DNA from: Pseudomonas sp. BCA17
GTDB taxonomy: Bacteria; Pseudomonadota; Gammaproteobacteria; Pseudomonadales; Pseudomonadaceae
Reading direction: 5' to 3'
Assembly (NCBI RefSeq): GCF_004519405.1
Contig: NZ_SGWI01000010.1
Location: forward strand, 124,001-188,000
Length of the DNA: 64,000 bases
Shown here: positions 50,101-57,800 of the stretch, piece after piece
How positions within the stretch are numbered: position 1 is the stretch's first letter
Layout of the letters: each line of letters opens with the position of its first letter
The notes under the pieces: model-generated
Database searches by the model: none
What the model was told of the DNA's origin: nothing
The model's input: only the letters and a program-made list of their open reading frames with translations
Program-made: the position numbers and the translations under genes

Positions 50101-51761
50101 ATCTGGCCCACACTCTGCAAACCGGCCGGGAAGCGATGCCGCTGCGGCTGGCGTTACAAGTGAGCAGCACCGGCGAATTGCGCACGGTGTTGGCCGATAT
50201 CCTGCGGCCACTGGAGCAGGGCGAACCGATGACCGTACTGGAAACACTCGATTTGCCACTGGCCTTCGGCAATGTCGACGAAGTGTCGGCGGCACTGGCC
50301 AGCTTGCTGTCCGGTGCGGGTGCCGTGGCGCTGAGCAACGGCCTGATCGAGGCTGATGACCGGAAACAACTGGCACTGCTCTGGACCCAGGGCGGCGAGA
50401 TTGCCTGGGACAGGCTCGCGCGAAATAACGGTGCACGCCTTATCGCCTTGCCCACCTATGGCTTCGACAAGCAGCGTTACTGGCTGGAACAGTCAAACAA
50501 GGCGTTGCGTGAGGAGGTCACGGACGCGAGCCCGGCCAGCCCGGCAGTGGGCAAACACCACACCGCCGCCGAACAGGGCCTGCGTCTGCTGGCCGACTTG
50601 CTGGGCATGCAACCCAGCGACTTGTCGCCCGCCAAGCCACTCAACGCCTACGGCGCCGATTCCATCGTCATGTTGCAGTGGGCCATGCAGGTGCAAGCGC
50701 AGATTGATCCCGGACTTACCCTGGCTGATATCCAGCAGTGCCTGACCCTCGGTGACGTCCTGCAATTGCTGAGCGCAACGGCCAGTTTCAAAAAGCCGGT
50801 GCTGCCCCCGGAAATCATCGGCCTGTTGAGCGGTTCGACCACACGCTTCCCGGAGTTGCAACGACTCAATCAGGTGCAACATGGCCGGCCGGTGTTCTGG
50901 TTCCATGGCGCCTTGGGCGGCAGTGAAATCTATCAAGGTCTTGCCCAGCACATTCAGCGCCCGTTCTTCGGGCTTCAGGCCAGAGGCTGGATGACCGATC
51001 GCGCGCCGTTGCTGGGGATTTCGGCAATGGCCGCCTATTACGTCCAGGTCATCCAGTCGGTTCAGCAGCAGGGCCCGTACGATCTGGGCGGCTATTCGCT
51101 GGGCGGCATGCTGGCGTATGAAGTGACCCGGCAGTTGCAGGAACTGGGGGAAACCGTCACCAGCCTGGTGATGCTCGATTCACCGGACGTGACCGGCGAA
51201 CGCACCGCACGCCTGTGCGACAAGACCCGCCTGTTGCAGACCGTCAACATGTCCTTGCAGATGACCATCGGCCAGACCCCGGAGCGCTTCGCCGAGGTGT
51301 TGATCCATCGCGATGAAGTCGATCTGTCGCTGGCGCCAGCGGACTACCGGCAGCAATTGACGGCACTGGCCCGGCAGCGGGGCCTGAAGACCAGCGACGA
51401 GCGTTTGCAGCAACTGATGGCGCAAGTGACGCAGATCCAGCAGGCGTATCAGGTTGAGCATTATCGAATCCAGCCATTGCCCAAAGCCTCGGACGTTGCC
51501 TGCTATTACTTTCGCAACGCCAGCGGTCTGTGGATGGGCGAACTGGAGCCGTTTTTCTCCACCGACAGCCAGGAGTTCGCCGCTTTCAACCACGCCGAAT
51601 ACTGGCAGGAGTGGCAGCGACAATTGCCGAATTTCGAGATGATCGAGGTGGCGTCGGCCAACCACATGACGTTGTTGACCCAGCCGGAAGTGTTCAGGGT
51701 GATCGCGCAGTTCTGTGCGTCCCTGTATGGCGAAAAGCGGGTGGAGAATGCCGTTGGATAA
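44175..51761 (+). CDS. rzxF: Trans-AT PKS RzxF, terminal, with thioesterase (KS-DH-KR-ACP / KS0-ACP-TE)
   Basis: This 2528-residue protein starts at ATG 44175, 80 bases after rzxE, with a TAAGGG about 11 bases upstream. The first ~50 residues look disordered (Pro/Thr/Ser rich). Module 1: KS (Cys214, HGTGT intact), DH (HRVSGLKILP and DSALQ, both canonical, about 46071-46910), KR (GGTGGLG, near 47465) and ACP (Ser1404 in GVDSI). Module 2: KS with Cys1664 (DTMCSSS) but AANGS in place of HGTGT near 49570, so probably non-elongating; then a linker with no DH or KR; an ACP (Ser2163 in GADSI). It ends in an alpha/beta-hydrolase thioesterase with nucleophile Ser2308 in GYSLGG, an Asp in MLDSPD and the His in ANHMTLL. 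The TE is expected to release the chain, by macrolactonization in the rhizoxin pathway. The gene faces rzxI tail to tail, 37 bases apart. Confidence 0.93.
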   Translation: MNNTTSNDAHDIRLPNQRPTQQHPTTPAPRTRRQIGEPTQGSAPSPAPTASVAIVGFSGRFPGADNAEQFWQLLMEERSQISELPYWHLPGIAERAHLRETFTCPGGFINDPTAFDADFFKISAREAEAMDPQHRLVLEQTWAAFEDAAICPHNLRGSNTSVFIGVSSADYNGLLARSEAGAHDATGNAHSIIANRISYLFDFHGPSAPIDTACSSSLVAIHKAAQSILNGDCTVAVAGGVNLCFEPMVFIGAVKAGMLSPTGRCKAFAADADGYVRGEGVGVLILKDYQQALADGDNIVATIIGSAENHGGHANSLTAPNPRAQADLIKQACRGIDINSIGYIEVHGTGTRLGDPIEISGLKQAFAELGASAGQRCYLGSVKTNIGHLESAAGIAGVIKTLLALKQGYLPKSLHSEQLNPYIDLAGSPFEVLQAGREWPQLSDSQGNKAPRRAGVSSFGFGGANVHVVLEAVGLVPALTEHGVAATIFPLSAKTLEALQSRVEQLIDFLQRQPQVVLADLAASLQLGREAMEYRLVIVANSRDSLLSQLHASGPGEGGKPASKIAPDEVLRALQQQNIDSVLTLWRRGATVDWRQLYQQSQPRRISLPTYPFSRERYWISESPALERTGEAWLHPLVQRNTSDLAGQRFSSRFDGNEWFFAEHRVSGLKILPGVAYLEIARVALELSLANERAVVRLKNIAWRRPMRHDGGELAIDIELAEQDNGEIRFEIRGTPADGPSYCAGVATVGAAESLAPLDLQAIAAATTEQRLAPAQCYEIFGDMGLEYGDHFRQIGALQAGNGQVLARLVLADEGTERGLSPGLLDSALQAALGLALLEPNQPHQQRQPLVPFALDTVIFGDLNLLNQPCHAWVRYSASHHPGRINKLDVDICDEQGRVALRLQGFSSRRLEPAATPMLTMTPVWRDKELVHTAHRNFTRQVMVLAGDQPVALDELADRCRALAGNSRQIHIERLPVLSDDPAVALPLLAGFLINLLKTCPADTLVQLVFADLDETAPVFASLLALLKTAKNEGLIAAVQSIEVRGSLSPQWLIDNCQQDDERVRYQGGSRQVASWQETLLPDADATPWRDGGVYLLTGGTGGLGLLLAESIARQARGVRLVLASRSASQRSAEVSGRIEAIKALGAEVQVEALDVADPRAVEALIARCEQAFGTINGIFHCAGITRDSLLKNKSEADLTAVLAPKVAGVLNLDRASAHLPLDCFVLFSSVSTVIGNPGQGDYALANAFMDEWAGWRNRETQAGRRQGRTLAINWPLWRNGGMQIDAQREQQMVEQTGIQPLSDSGGLDFLRRALADAQGAERWMVLEGDIARIKTFIAGQWQEPPAAPITQAPVEAAPLAQTVEGDLNALAIRHFKQLLSKTLKRPLDKIDSDGSFERYGVDSIMLTELTTQLERTFGSLPNTLLYEHQTVRELSDYFIRQHPEMMRQLLMAEPARRSIPSEKAPPLATAQVSRRQHSRRQPPVTVPAASNNRDLAIIGLSGRYPGVEDLETFWQKIAGGEDLISEVPTARWDHQAYFDEARDRFDKTYCKWGGFLDEVEDFDPLFFNLSPREAQIINPNDRLFLETCWNLLESAGITRQQIKQRYQQQVGVFVGVMYQQYQAFESDLVRESLVSVTSYSAIANRVSYFFDFQGPSLAIDTMCSSSISAIHAAGEALRNGDCRLAIAGGVNLTLHPKKYIGLSVGQVLGSHAGSRSFADGDGYLPAEGVGAVLLKTLADAERDGDHILAVIKSTATNHGGHTHGFSVPSAKVQAALIDRNFKRAGIDPCTVSYVESAANGSAMGDAIELSALSRIFSEAGVASQSCAIGSVKSNIGHAEAASGMAALSKLVLQLQHRQLAPSLVLGPLNPKLDFEHSPFVLQRTLADWPQPVVEIDGVWQSVPRRASLSAFGAGGSNAHLIIEEYPTASAPDVVPPEDGVVHIVPLSANSSGSLQQAVARLARHLDAHPDLRLKDLAHTLQTGREAMPLRLALQVSSTGELRTVLADILRPLEQGEPMTVLETLDLPLAFGNVDEVSAALASLLSGAGAVALSNGLIEADDRKQLALLWTQGGEIAWDRLARNNGARLIALPTYGFDKQRYWLEQSNKALREEVTDASPASPAVGKHHTAAEQGLRLLADLLGMQPSDLSPAKPLNAYGADSIVMLQWAMQVQAQIDPGLTLADIQQCLTLGDVLQLLSATASFKKPVLPPEIIGLLSGSTTRFPELQRLNQVQHGRPVFWFHGALGGSEIYQGLAQHIQRPFFGLQARGWMTDRAPLLGISAMAAYYVQVIQSVQQQGPYDLGGYSLGGMLAYEVTRQLQELGETVTSLVMLDSPDVTGERTARLCDKTRLLQTVNMSLQMTIGQTPERFAEVLIHRDEVDLSLAPADYRQQLTALARQRGLKTSDERLQQLMAQVTQIQQAYQVEHYRIQPLPKASDVACYYFRNASGLWMGELEPFFSTDSQEFAAFNHAEYWQEWQRQLPNFEMIEVASANHMTLLTQPEVFRVIAQFCASLYGEKRVENAVG

Positions 51762-51798
51762 TACCCAAAGCGGCGTCCCCACCCACGGCCCGAAGGGG

Positions 51799-52665
51799 CT
51801 AGGCGGTTTGTTTCAGGCGCCAGAACTTGTACGCCAGATGGCCGTTTTTATAGGCCTTGATGCCGCTGTCGTCGAAAAAATGGAACATGGTGTCGAACGC
51901 GTGCCAGACCTCGGGTGGCAGCGAATCACTGTGCTGTTTTTTCTCGTTCACCAGGCTCTTGAGCAGGTGCTTGAGGTGACCTTGCTCGCTTTCAAACGCC
52001 CTGATCACGCCTTCGGAAATGTCGGCATGTTCCTCAACCTTGAAGCCTGTGTGGCGAATCATTGCCTGGTGCTGCTCCAGCACGTTGGTGAAGAAGTCGA
52101 CACCAATGCTGTCACGCTCGGACAGGGCACTGGTGTTGTCGCCTTTCATGGTGTCGGCATAAAAAAACAAGCCATCCTTTTTCAACACACGCTGCACCTC
52201 TTCACCAAACGTGTTGAGGTCGGGGTAGCAGTGGGACGATTCGATATTGATCACAACATCGAATTCGTTATCGGCAAAGGGCAGCGCCATCGCGTTGCCG
52301 CCAACGAAGGTCAGCCCTTCAATACGGTGTACCCGGTTGCACAACTCGATATGCGCCGGACAGAAATCCAGCCCGGTTATAGACGCGGCGCCGGTATAGC
52401 GGGCGAGGTAGGAGCAGTTGCCGCCGCGTCCCGAGCCAATTTCGAGGATCTTCTTGCCGCGCAGATCGGTATCGCCCAACAGGGTGCGGATCAGGTTCGC
52501 CGAGCATTTCTGCTCCAGATCTTCGTCATTGATCCAGTCAAAGCGGCTGTCTTTGGCCAGGTAGCCGTAGTTGAGGAAGGTCAGACGTTTGTCGGGAAAC
52601 ATCCGGGTCATCATGTCGTACCACTGACTGATCGGCGATACGGTTTCTTGTCCTTGGGTCGTCAT
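51799..52665 (-). CDS. rzxI: SAM-dependent O-methyltransferase RzxI
   Basis: This is a 288-residue class I methyltransferase on the minus strand. The SAM-binding motif I is ILEIGSGRGGN (73-83), followed by an acidic residue at the end of beta-2 (TGLDFC) and a post-motif NIESSHCYPD segment, as in small-molecule O-methyltransferases of the UbiE/sterol type. The start is well supported: GGAGG lies 5 bases before the ATG at 52665. It is the only free-standing methyltransferase here (the cMT domains are embedded in the PKSs), so it is the candidate for the O-methyl group of rhizoxin, matching rhiI/rzxI. It is convergent with rzxF and divergent from rzxG, so it needs its own promoter in the 200-base gap to its right. 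The substrate cannot be read from sequence alone. Confidence 0.9.
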   Translation of the reverse strand: MTTQGQETVSPISQWYDMMTRMFPDKRLTFLNYGYLAKDSRFDWINDEDLEQKCSANLIRTLLGDTDLRGKKILEIGSGRGGNCSYLARYTGAASITGLDFCPAHIELCNRVHRIEGLTFVGGNAMALPFADNEFDVVINIESSHCYPDLNTFGEEVQRVLKKDGLFFYADTMKGDNTSALSERDSIGVDFFTNVLEQHQAMIRHTGFKVEEHADISEGVIRAFESEQGHLKHLLKSLVNEKKQHSDSLPPEVWHAFDTMFHFFDDSGIKAYKNGHLAYKFWRLKQTA

Positions 52666-52866
52666 GTCTACCTCCGTGTCGAAAATTGCTGGGTTTGCAT
52701 TGCTCTGCCAACGGCGGCAATTGCATGGCGCTGATGCGGCCGCCTGAGGAGCATAGCGGTCATGGGCTAAGGCTCCGAATATTTTTTCATCGATATCGCA
52801 GACCGTTCCAGAGCGGCTCCTATACTGCGAGCCGTAACGTCAGCTATCTATTTCAGGACGAAATTT
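52666..52866. promoter_or_regulatory. Divergent promoter region between rzxI and rzxG
   Basis: This 200-base gap separates the divergent starts of rzxI and rzxG, so it should hold promoters for both. For rzxG, TATACT at 52821-52826 is a good -10 candidate about 40 bases before the ATG, preceded by an AT-rich stretch (about 52778-52797), but I see no convincing -35. AGGA at 52855-52858 is the rzxG ribosome binding site. An 8-base palindrome GCAATTGC (52717-52724), with a related TGCATTGC at about 52696-52703, is a possible operator. No clear -10/-35 pair was found for rzxI. Confidence 0.4.
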
Positions 52867-54864
52867 ATGCCTTATCTTTTTCAGGGACAGACGTCTTGCG
52901 TGGTGTTCATGTTTCCCGGTCAGGGCTGCCAGTTCTATCAGATGGGCCGCGAGCTCTATCAGAACAACTCAGTGTTCCACCGCTGGATGAACGAACTCGA
53001 CACACTGATCCACGCCGAACTGGGGCAGTCGGTGATTGCCGGGATTTATCACGACAACAGCCCGCGTTCAAAGGCTTTCGACGATATTCGCCTGAGCCAT
53101 CCGGCGATCTTCATGATCGAGTACGCCCTCGGCAAGACACTGATCGAGCACCGCATCACCCCTGATTATCTGCTGGGCACCAGCCTGGGCGAACTTGCTG
53201 CCGCAGCGCTGGCAGACGTCATTTCTCTGTCCGACGCCATTCGCCTTGTTGTACGTCAAGGGCAACTGTTTCACCAGCGCCAGTCACCGGCAGGCGAGGG
53301 TGCAATGCTGGCGATCCTGGCCGAAGAGTCGCTGTATCAGCAGACGCCGTCGCTGCGCGAGCACTGCGATATCGCGGCCCACAACGCGCCTTCGCTGATC
53401 GTCGTCGCCGGTCCGACCAGCGCGATTGCCGATGCCGAACGCCACCTCAGCGCTCGGGACATCGTGTTCCAGCGTCTGCCGGTCAATCAGGCCTTTCATT
53501 CGCGCCATATCGATTTTCTCAGGCCGGAGGTCGAGGCATTGTTGCGCCAGACAAGCCTGCACAAGGCGCAGATTCCGGTGATCTCCTGCCACAACACCGA
53601 AACCTTGCAGCAGCTCGACGCCGATCACTTCTGGCAGACCATCCGCCAGCCGATCCGTTTTTCCCAGACCCTGGCGCGGATCGAGCGTGAGGCCGCCGAG
53701 CGCGGCGAATCGATGATCTACCTGGACCTTGGTCCGAGCGGCACGCTGGCCAACCTGATCAAACAGAATATTCGTGACCGTGCGTTGCCGCCGATTTTCC
53801 CGGTGCTCAGCCCGTTCGGCCGCGACCTGGAGAAATTCGACGAGGTGCTGACCCTCGGTCGTGCCTTGCAGCCGCTGCCGGCGAAATCTGCGCTGATAAC
53901 ACCGCCGACAGCAGCACCGGCTCAGGTGGCCGCGCCGCCCGCGACATTTCAGGTCCAGCAGCCGACCCGCCTGGTACAGCGCCCATCGACGCCAATGCCG
54001 TCCGGGCCGAAACGCGTCTATGGGTTTCCGGGGCAGGGTTCGCAGCGACTGGGCATGGGGGCGGCGTTGTTCGAACAGTTCCCCGAGCATCTGGCCGAGG
54101 CCGACAAAATCCTCGGCTATTCGCTGAAAACACTGTGCCTGGAAGACCCCGATCAACAGCTGTCCAACACCCGGTTTACCCAGCCGGCGCTGTACACCGT
54201 CAGTGCCTTGGCGTTCCTCGCCAAACAGCAGGCGGACCCGCGTAAAGCCGACTTTCTCGCCGGTCACAGCCTGGGCGAGTACTGCGCGCTGTTTGCCGCG
54301 GGTGCGTTCTCCTTCGAGACCGGGCTGAAACTGGTGAAAAAACGCGGCGAGCTGATGGCCCTGGCCACTGGCGGCAGCATGGCCGCTGTTATCGGTCGCA
54401 GTCCTGACGAAGTCAACGAGCTGCTGGCCCGTCACGGCCTCGGTGCGCTGGACGTTGCCAACTACAACTCACCCTCCCAGGTGGTGCTTGCCGGTCCGGT
54501 CGAGGCACTCAGCGAGGCGAAGGAGATTTTCCAGGCGATGGACATTACCTTTGTAGCGCTGCCAGTCAGCGCGCCATTCCATTCCCGCTACATGGAAGGC
54601 GCGATGGGGGCATTCGGCGAGTACCTGGCTACGTTCGAGTATTCACCGCTGCACACCCCGGTGATCGCCAACATCGACGCCGCGCCTTATCGCGATGATC
54701 AGTTGGTCGATAACCTGACCCGGCAGATCTGCGGCTCGGTGCGCTGGCTCGATACCGTGCAGTACCTGATGCGCCAAGGGGCATTCGAATTCGAGGAACT
54801 CGGGCCGGGCGAGGTGCTGACAAAACTCGTCAAAACCGTGCGAAACGCTGCCGCCTTTTCGTGA
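52867..54864 (+). CDS. rzxG: Tandem trans-acyltransferase RzxG (AT1 acyl-hydrolase-like, AT2 malonyl-AT)
   Basis: This 665-residue protein has two FabD-like domains joined by a Pro/Ala-rich linker (about 340-375). The AT1 serine motif is GTSLGE (Ser106; Thr replaces the usual His), its active-site His is H211 (FHSRH), and the malonate-carboxylate-binding Arg is Gln131 (RQGQL). AT2 is canonical: GHSLGE (Ser468), Arg493 (KKRGEL), His572 (PFHSRYM). Since none of the PKS modules contains an AT, AT2 is the likely source of malonyl units for all ACPs. AT1 resembles the acyl-hydrolase (proofreading) branch seen next to trans-ATs, which would clear stalled acyl chains; that is an inference from the missing Arg. 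The start ATG 52867 has AGGA 8 bases upstream. The stop overlaps a GTG in the rzxA frame. It matches rhiG/rzxG. Confidence 0.92.
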   Translation: MPYLFQGQTSCVVFMFPGQGCQFYQMGRELYQNNSVFHRWMNELDTLIHAELGQSVIAGIYHDNSPRSKAFDDIRLSHPAIFMIEYALGKTLIEHRITPDYLLGTSLGELAAAALADVISLSDAIRLVVRQGQLFHQRQSPAGEGAMLAILAEESLYQQTPSLREHCDIAAHNAPSLIVVAGPTSAIADAERHLSARDIVFQRLPVNQAFHSRHIDFLRPEVEALLRQTSLHKAQIPVISCHNTETLQQLDADHFWQTIRQPIRFSQTLARIEREAAERGESMIYLDLGPSGTLANLIKQNIRDRALPPIFPVLSPFGRDLEKFDEVLTLGRALQPLPAKSALITPPTAAPAQVAAPPATFQVQQPTRLVQRPSTPMPSGPKRVYGFPGQGSQRLGMGAALFEQFPEHLAEADKILGYSLKTLCLEDPDQQLSNTRFTQPALYTVSALAFLAKQQADPRKADFLAGHSLGEYCALFAAGAFSFETGLKLVKKRGELMALATGGSMAAVIGRSPDEVNELLARHGLGALDVANYNSPSQVVLAGPVEALSEAKEIFQAMDITFVALPVSAPFHSRYMEGAMGAFGEYLATFEYSPLHTPVIANIDAAPYRDDQLVDNLTRQICGSVRWLDTVQYLMRQGAFEFEELGPGEVLTKLVKTVRNAAAFS

Positions 54865-54890
54865 CTGCACAATCGAATGGATGCCTTGTC

Positions 54891-57800
54891 ATGGAAAAGA
54901 CGATGAACGCCACATTGACCGATCAGTTGTTTTTCATTGCCAGTGTGCTGAGCCTGGAAAGTCGTCAGCTGATCTCCGGTCGCGGGATCAACCAGTCGTT
55001 CGGGTTTGAGCGGTTTGCCGCCGCGGCTTCGATCAATCCTGGTCCGTTACGGGTGGCCTTCGACGGACTCAAGGCGTTTGGCTGGCTGAATCCGTCGAAT
55101 GGCGACGAGTATTTCTTCACGGGTCGGGCCTCGGCAATCGACACATTGCCCACGCAGATGGCCGAACTGTTTTCGTGGTTGGCGCCGCAGCGATTGCCGG
55201 ACGCGCAGGATATACCGCACCTGTGGCGCTGGCTCGAGCTGTCGGCGCTGGACTGGAATCTGCACTGTCCGGCGTTTATCCGTGGCCTGAACGAGTTGTT
55301 GTCGCTGGTGCTGTTGCGCCGATTGCAACTGAACGGGGCAATCAATACTGACACTGGCCAGGTGGATACGCGGTGCATCGACGACGGCCAGACCGGCCAT
55401 GAGCAAACTCGGCTGCTGAGCGATTTTCTGCGCACTCAGCAGTGGATTCGCCGCGAAGAACGGCACCTGGTGTTCAATCCCGAGCGGCGCGCGCTCCTCT
55501 CGGAACGTCTGAGCGAGCCTTTTCTGGCGTACTACGCCAGTTTGCCCACGACCCTAGATGGCCTGTTGTTCGGCAAGGGCGAGCAGTGGGCAGACGTATT
55601 GCAATGGCTGAAGGGTGCAGGTGAACAACACGTCTGGTCAGGTGACCGACCCGCGCTTGAACAGCTGCTGGACAAGGTCTTCGATGCGCAGCCGTTGTCC
55701 ACGCAACCGGACTGGATCGTCGAGTTGGGCAGCCATCCCGGCGTTTCATTGAGCGAGCTGGGGCAATGGGTGCGACACCATACGGCCCGGGGCCAGGTAC
55801 TGGACAGCAAGCCCCTGCAATTGCTGGTGCTTGACGCAGCAGTGAGCGATCCGGCGGCGCTGCGCCAGCGGATTCGGGACGCGGGTGTTGGTGCCGATCA
55901 GCGAGTGTTGTGGCTGGGCATCGGCCAGCAGAATCTGCAACCGCCGGGGACGGCGCCGCAGCAATCAGCCTTACAAGCGCCGCAGCGTTATTACTTGCGG
56001 CCCGACGGCCTGGCGGCGGAAGGCGCCAGCGTGCTTGGCAGTCTGCAGACCTCGGCAAAAGCGCTGGCAGCGCTGATCGGCGAGCAACCGATAGTGCTCA
56101 GCGAAAGTCACTGGCGCCCCGACGGTCCCAAGGTGGATCACTTTGCCTGTCATTACCCGGTTGAAGCAGCGCACTACCTGATGGCGCTGGCCGGTGCCGG
56201 GCTGTTTGCCGATCCGGGGATGCTGCACAGGCTGCCGCTAGACGGCATCGACTGCGCGGCCACCAGCGGTTGTTACCGGGCGCGTGAATACCGCGTCCGG
56301 CATGTGACGCTGGCGGACATGCCCGCGCTGTTGACGCTGGAACAGGCCTGCTGGCCCGAAGGTGGCCGGGTGGATCAACACATTCTGCGCCGCCGTTTGG
56401 GCCAGGACCCTGCCGGCCAACTGGCGCTGGAGTTCAAGGGCGAAGTGGTCGGTGTCATCTATTCCCAGCGGATCACCCGGATCGAAGCGCTGTTCGGGGT
56501 CAATTTCGCCACGGTCGATCAGCTGTTTCACGGCAATGGCAGCACCGTACAAATCCAGAGCCTGAACATCCTGCCGGCGCATCAGTACAGCGGTTACGGC
56601 GATCAGTTGCTGGAGTTCATGCTGCAATATTGCACGCTGCTCAACGGTGTCGACACGGTGGTCGGCGTGACTCGTTGCAAGGACTATCCGAAGTACCGCG
56701 ACATCGCCCAGGCGGACTACATTCATAGCCGTGACGAGCGGGGCGTGCTGCTGGACCCAGTGTTGCGTTTCCACGAATTGCACGGCGCGCGAATCGAGCG
56801 GCTGGTGCCCGGTTATCGTCCCGCCGATGCCGACAATGCAGGGTACGGCGTTCTGGTGCGTTATGACCTGGCCCGCCGTCAGCGCCAGGAAATTCAGCTG
56901 ACCACGGCAATGGTTGAGCAGCCGGCGATCTCCATCGACGACGCGGTGCGCCAGGGCGTCAATCGCTGCCTGGGACAAGCGCAAGACAGCCGAGTGTCAT
57001 CACGTCATAGCCTGATGGAGCTGGGACTGGACTCGGCTGATCTGCTCGCTCTCAGCGAACAGCTGGGAATGACGTTCGGTCTGGCGCTGGAACCGAGCTT
57101 TTTCTTTCGCTACAACAGCATCGAGAAAATCGTCGCGGCGTTGCAAGAGCGCCTCGGAAGGCAAATGCCGCCGCCGAAAGAAATTCAGGCGGCAAGACCG
57201 CCATCGACTCCAGTCAAAGAAGAGGATGATTTCGCCGTCATCGGCATCAGTGGCTGTTTTCCCGGTGGCGAACTGGAGGGATTTTGGACTGCTGTTCGCC
57301 ACGGTGCCAGTCTGATACGCGAAGTGCCAAAGGAGCGCGCAACGGCTGGACCTGCGGGCGGCTACATTGACGGGATCGAGTATTTCGATCATCAGTTTTT
57401 TGGCATTTCGGCAGCGGAAGCGGCGCTGATGGACCCGCAGCAGCGGCTGCTGTTGCAGCATGCCTGGTGGGCACTCGACGATGCCGCGATTCCTGCCGCA
57501 GCGTTTGCCTGCCGCCAAACCGGCGTGTTTGTCGCCGCCGCGCCGAGTGAGTACCGCGACATTGTCGAGGTCCCCCGCGACAGCCCGTTTCTGCTGACGT
57601 CTTCTTCGCCCTGCATGTACGCCAATCGGATTTCCTGGTTCCTCGACCTGCGCGGGCCCAGCGAGTATTGCAACACCGCCTGCTCGTCGGTGCTGGTTGC
57701 GCTGCATCGAGCCATGCAGGCGATCAGGGCCGGCGAGTGTCAACAGGCGCTGATCGGCGCGGTCAATCTGTTGCTGTCGCCTGCTGAAACGGCCGGCTAC

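Noticed and set aside
51715..52734. 339-codon plus-strand ORF opposite rzxI
   Set aside because: It is a shadow of the methyltransferase gene, which has a SAM motif and a strong ribosome binding site on the minus strand.
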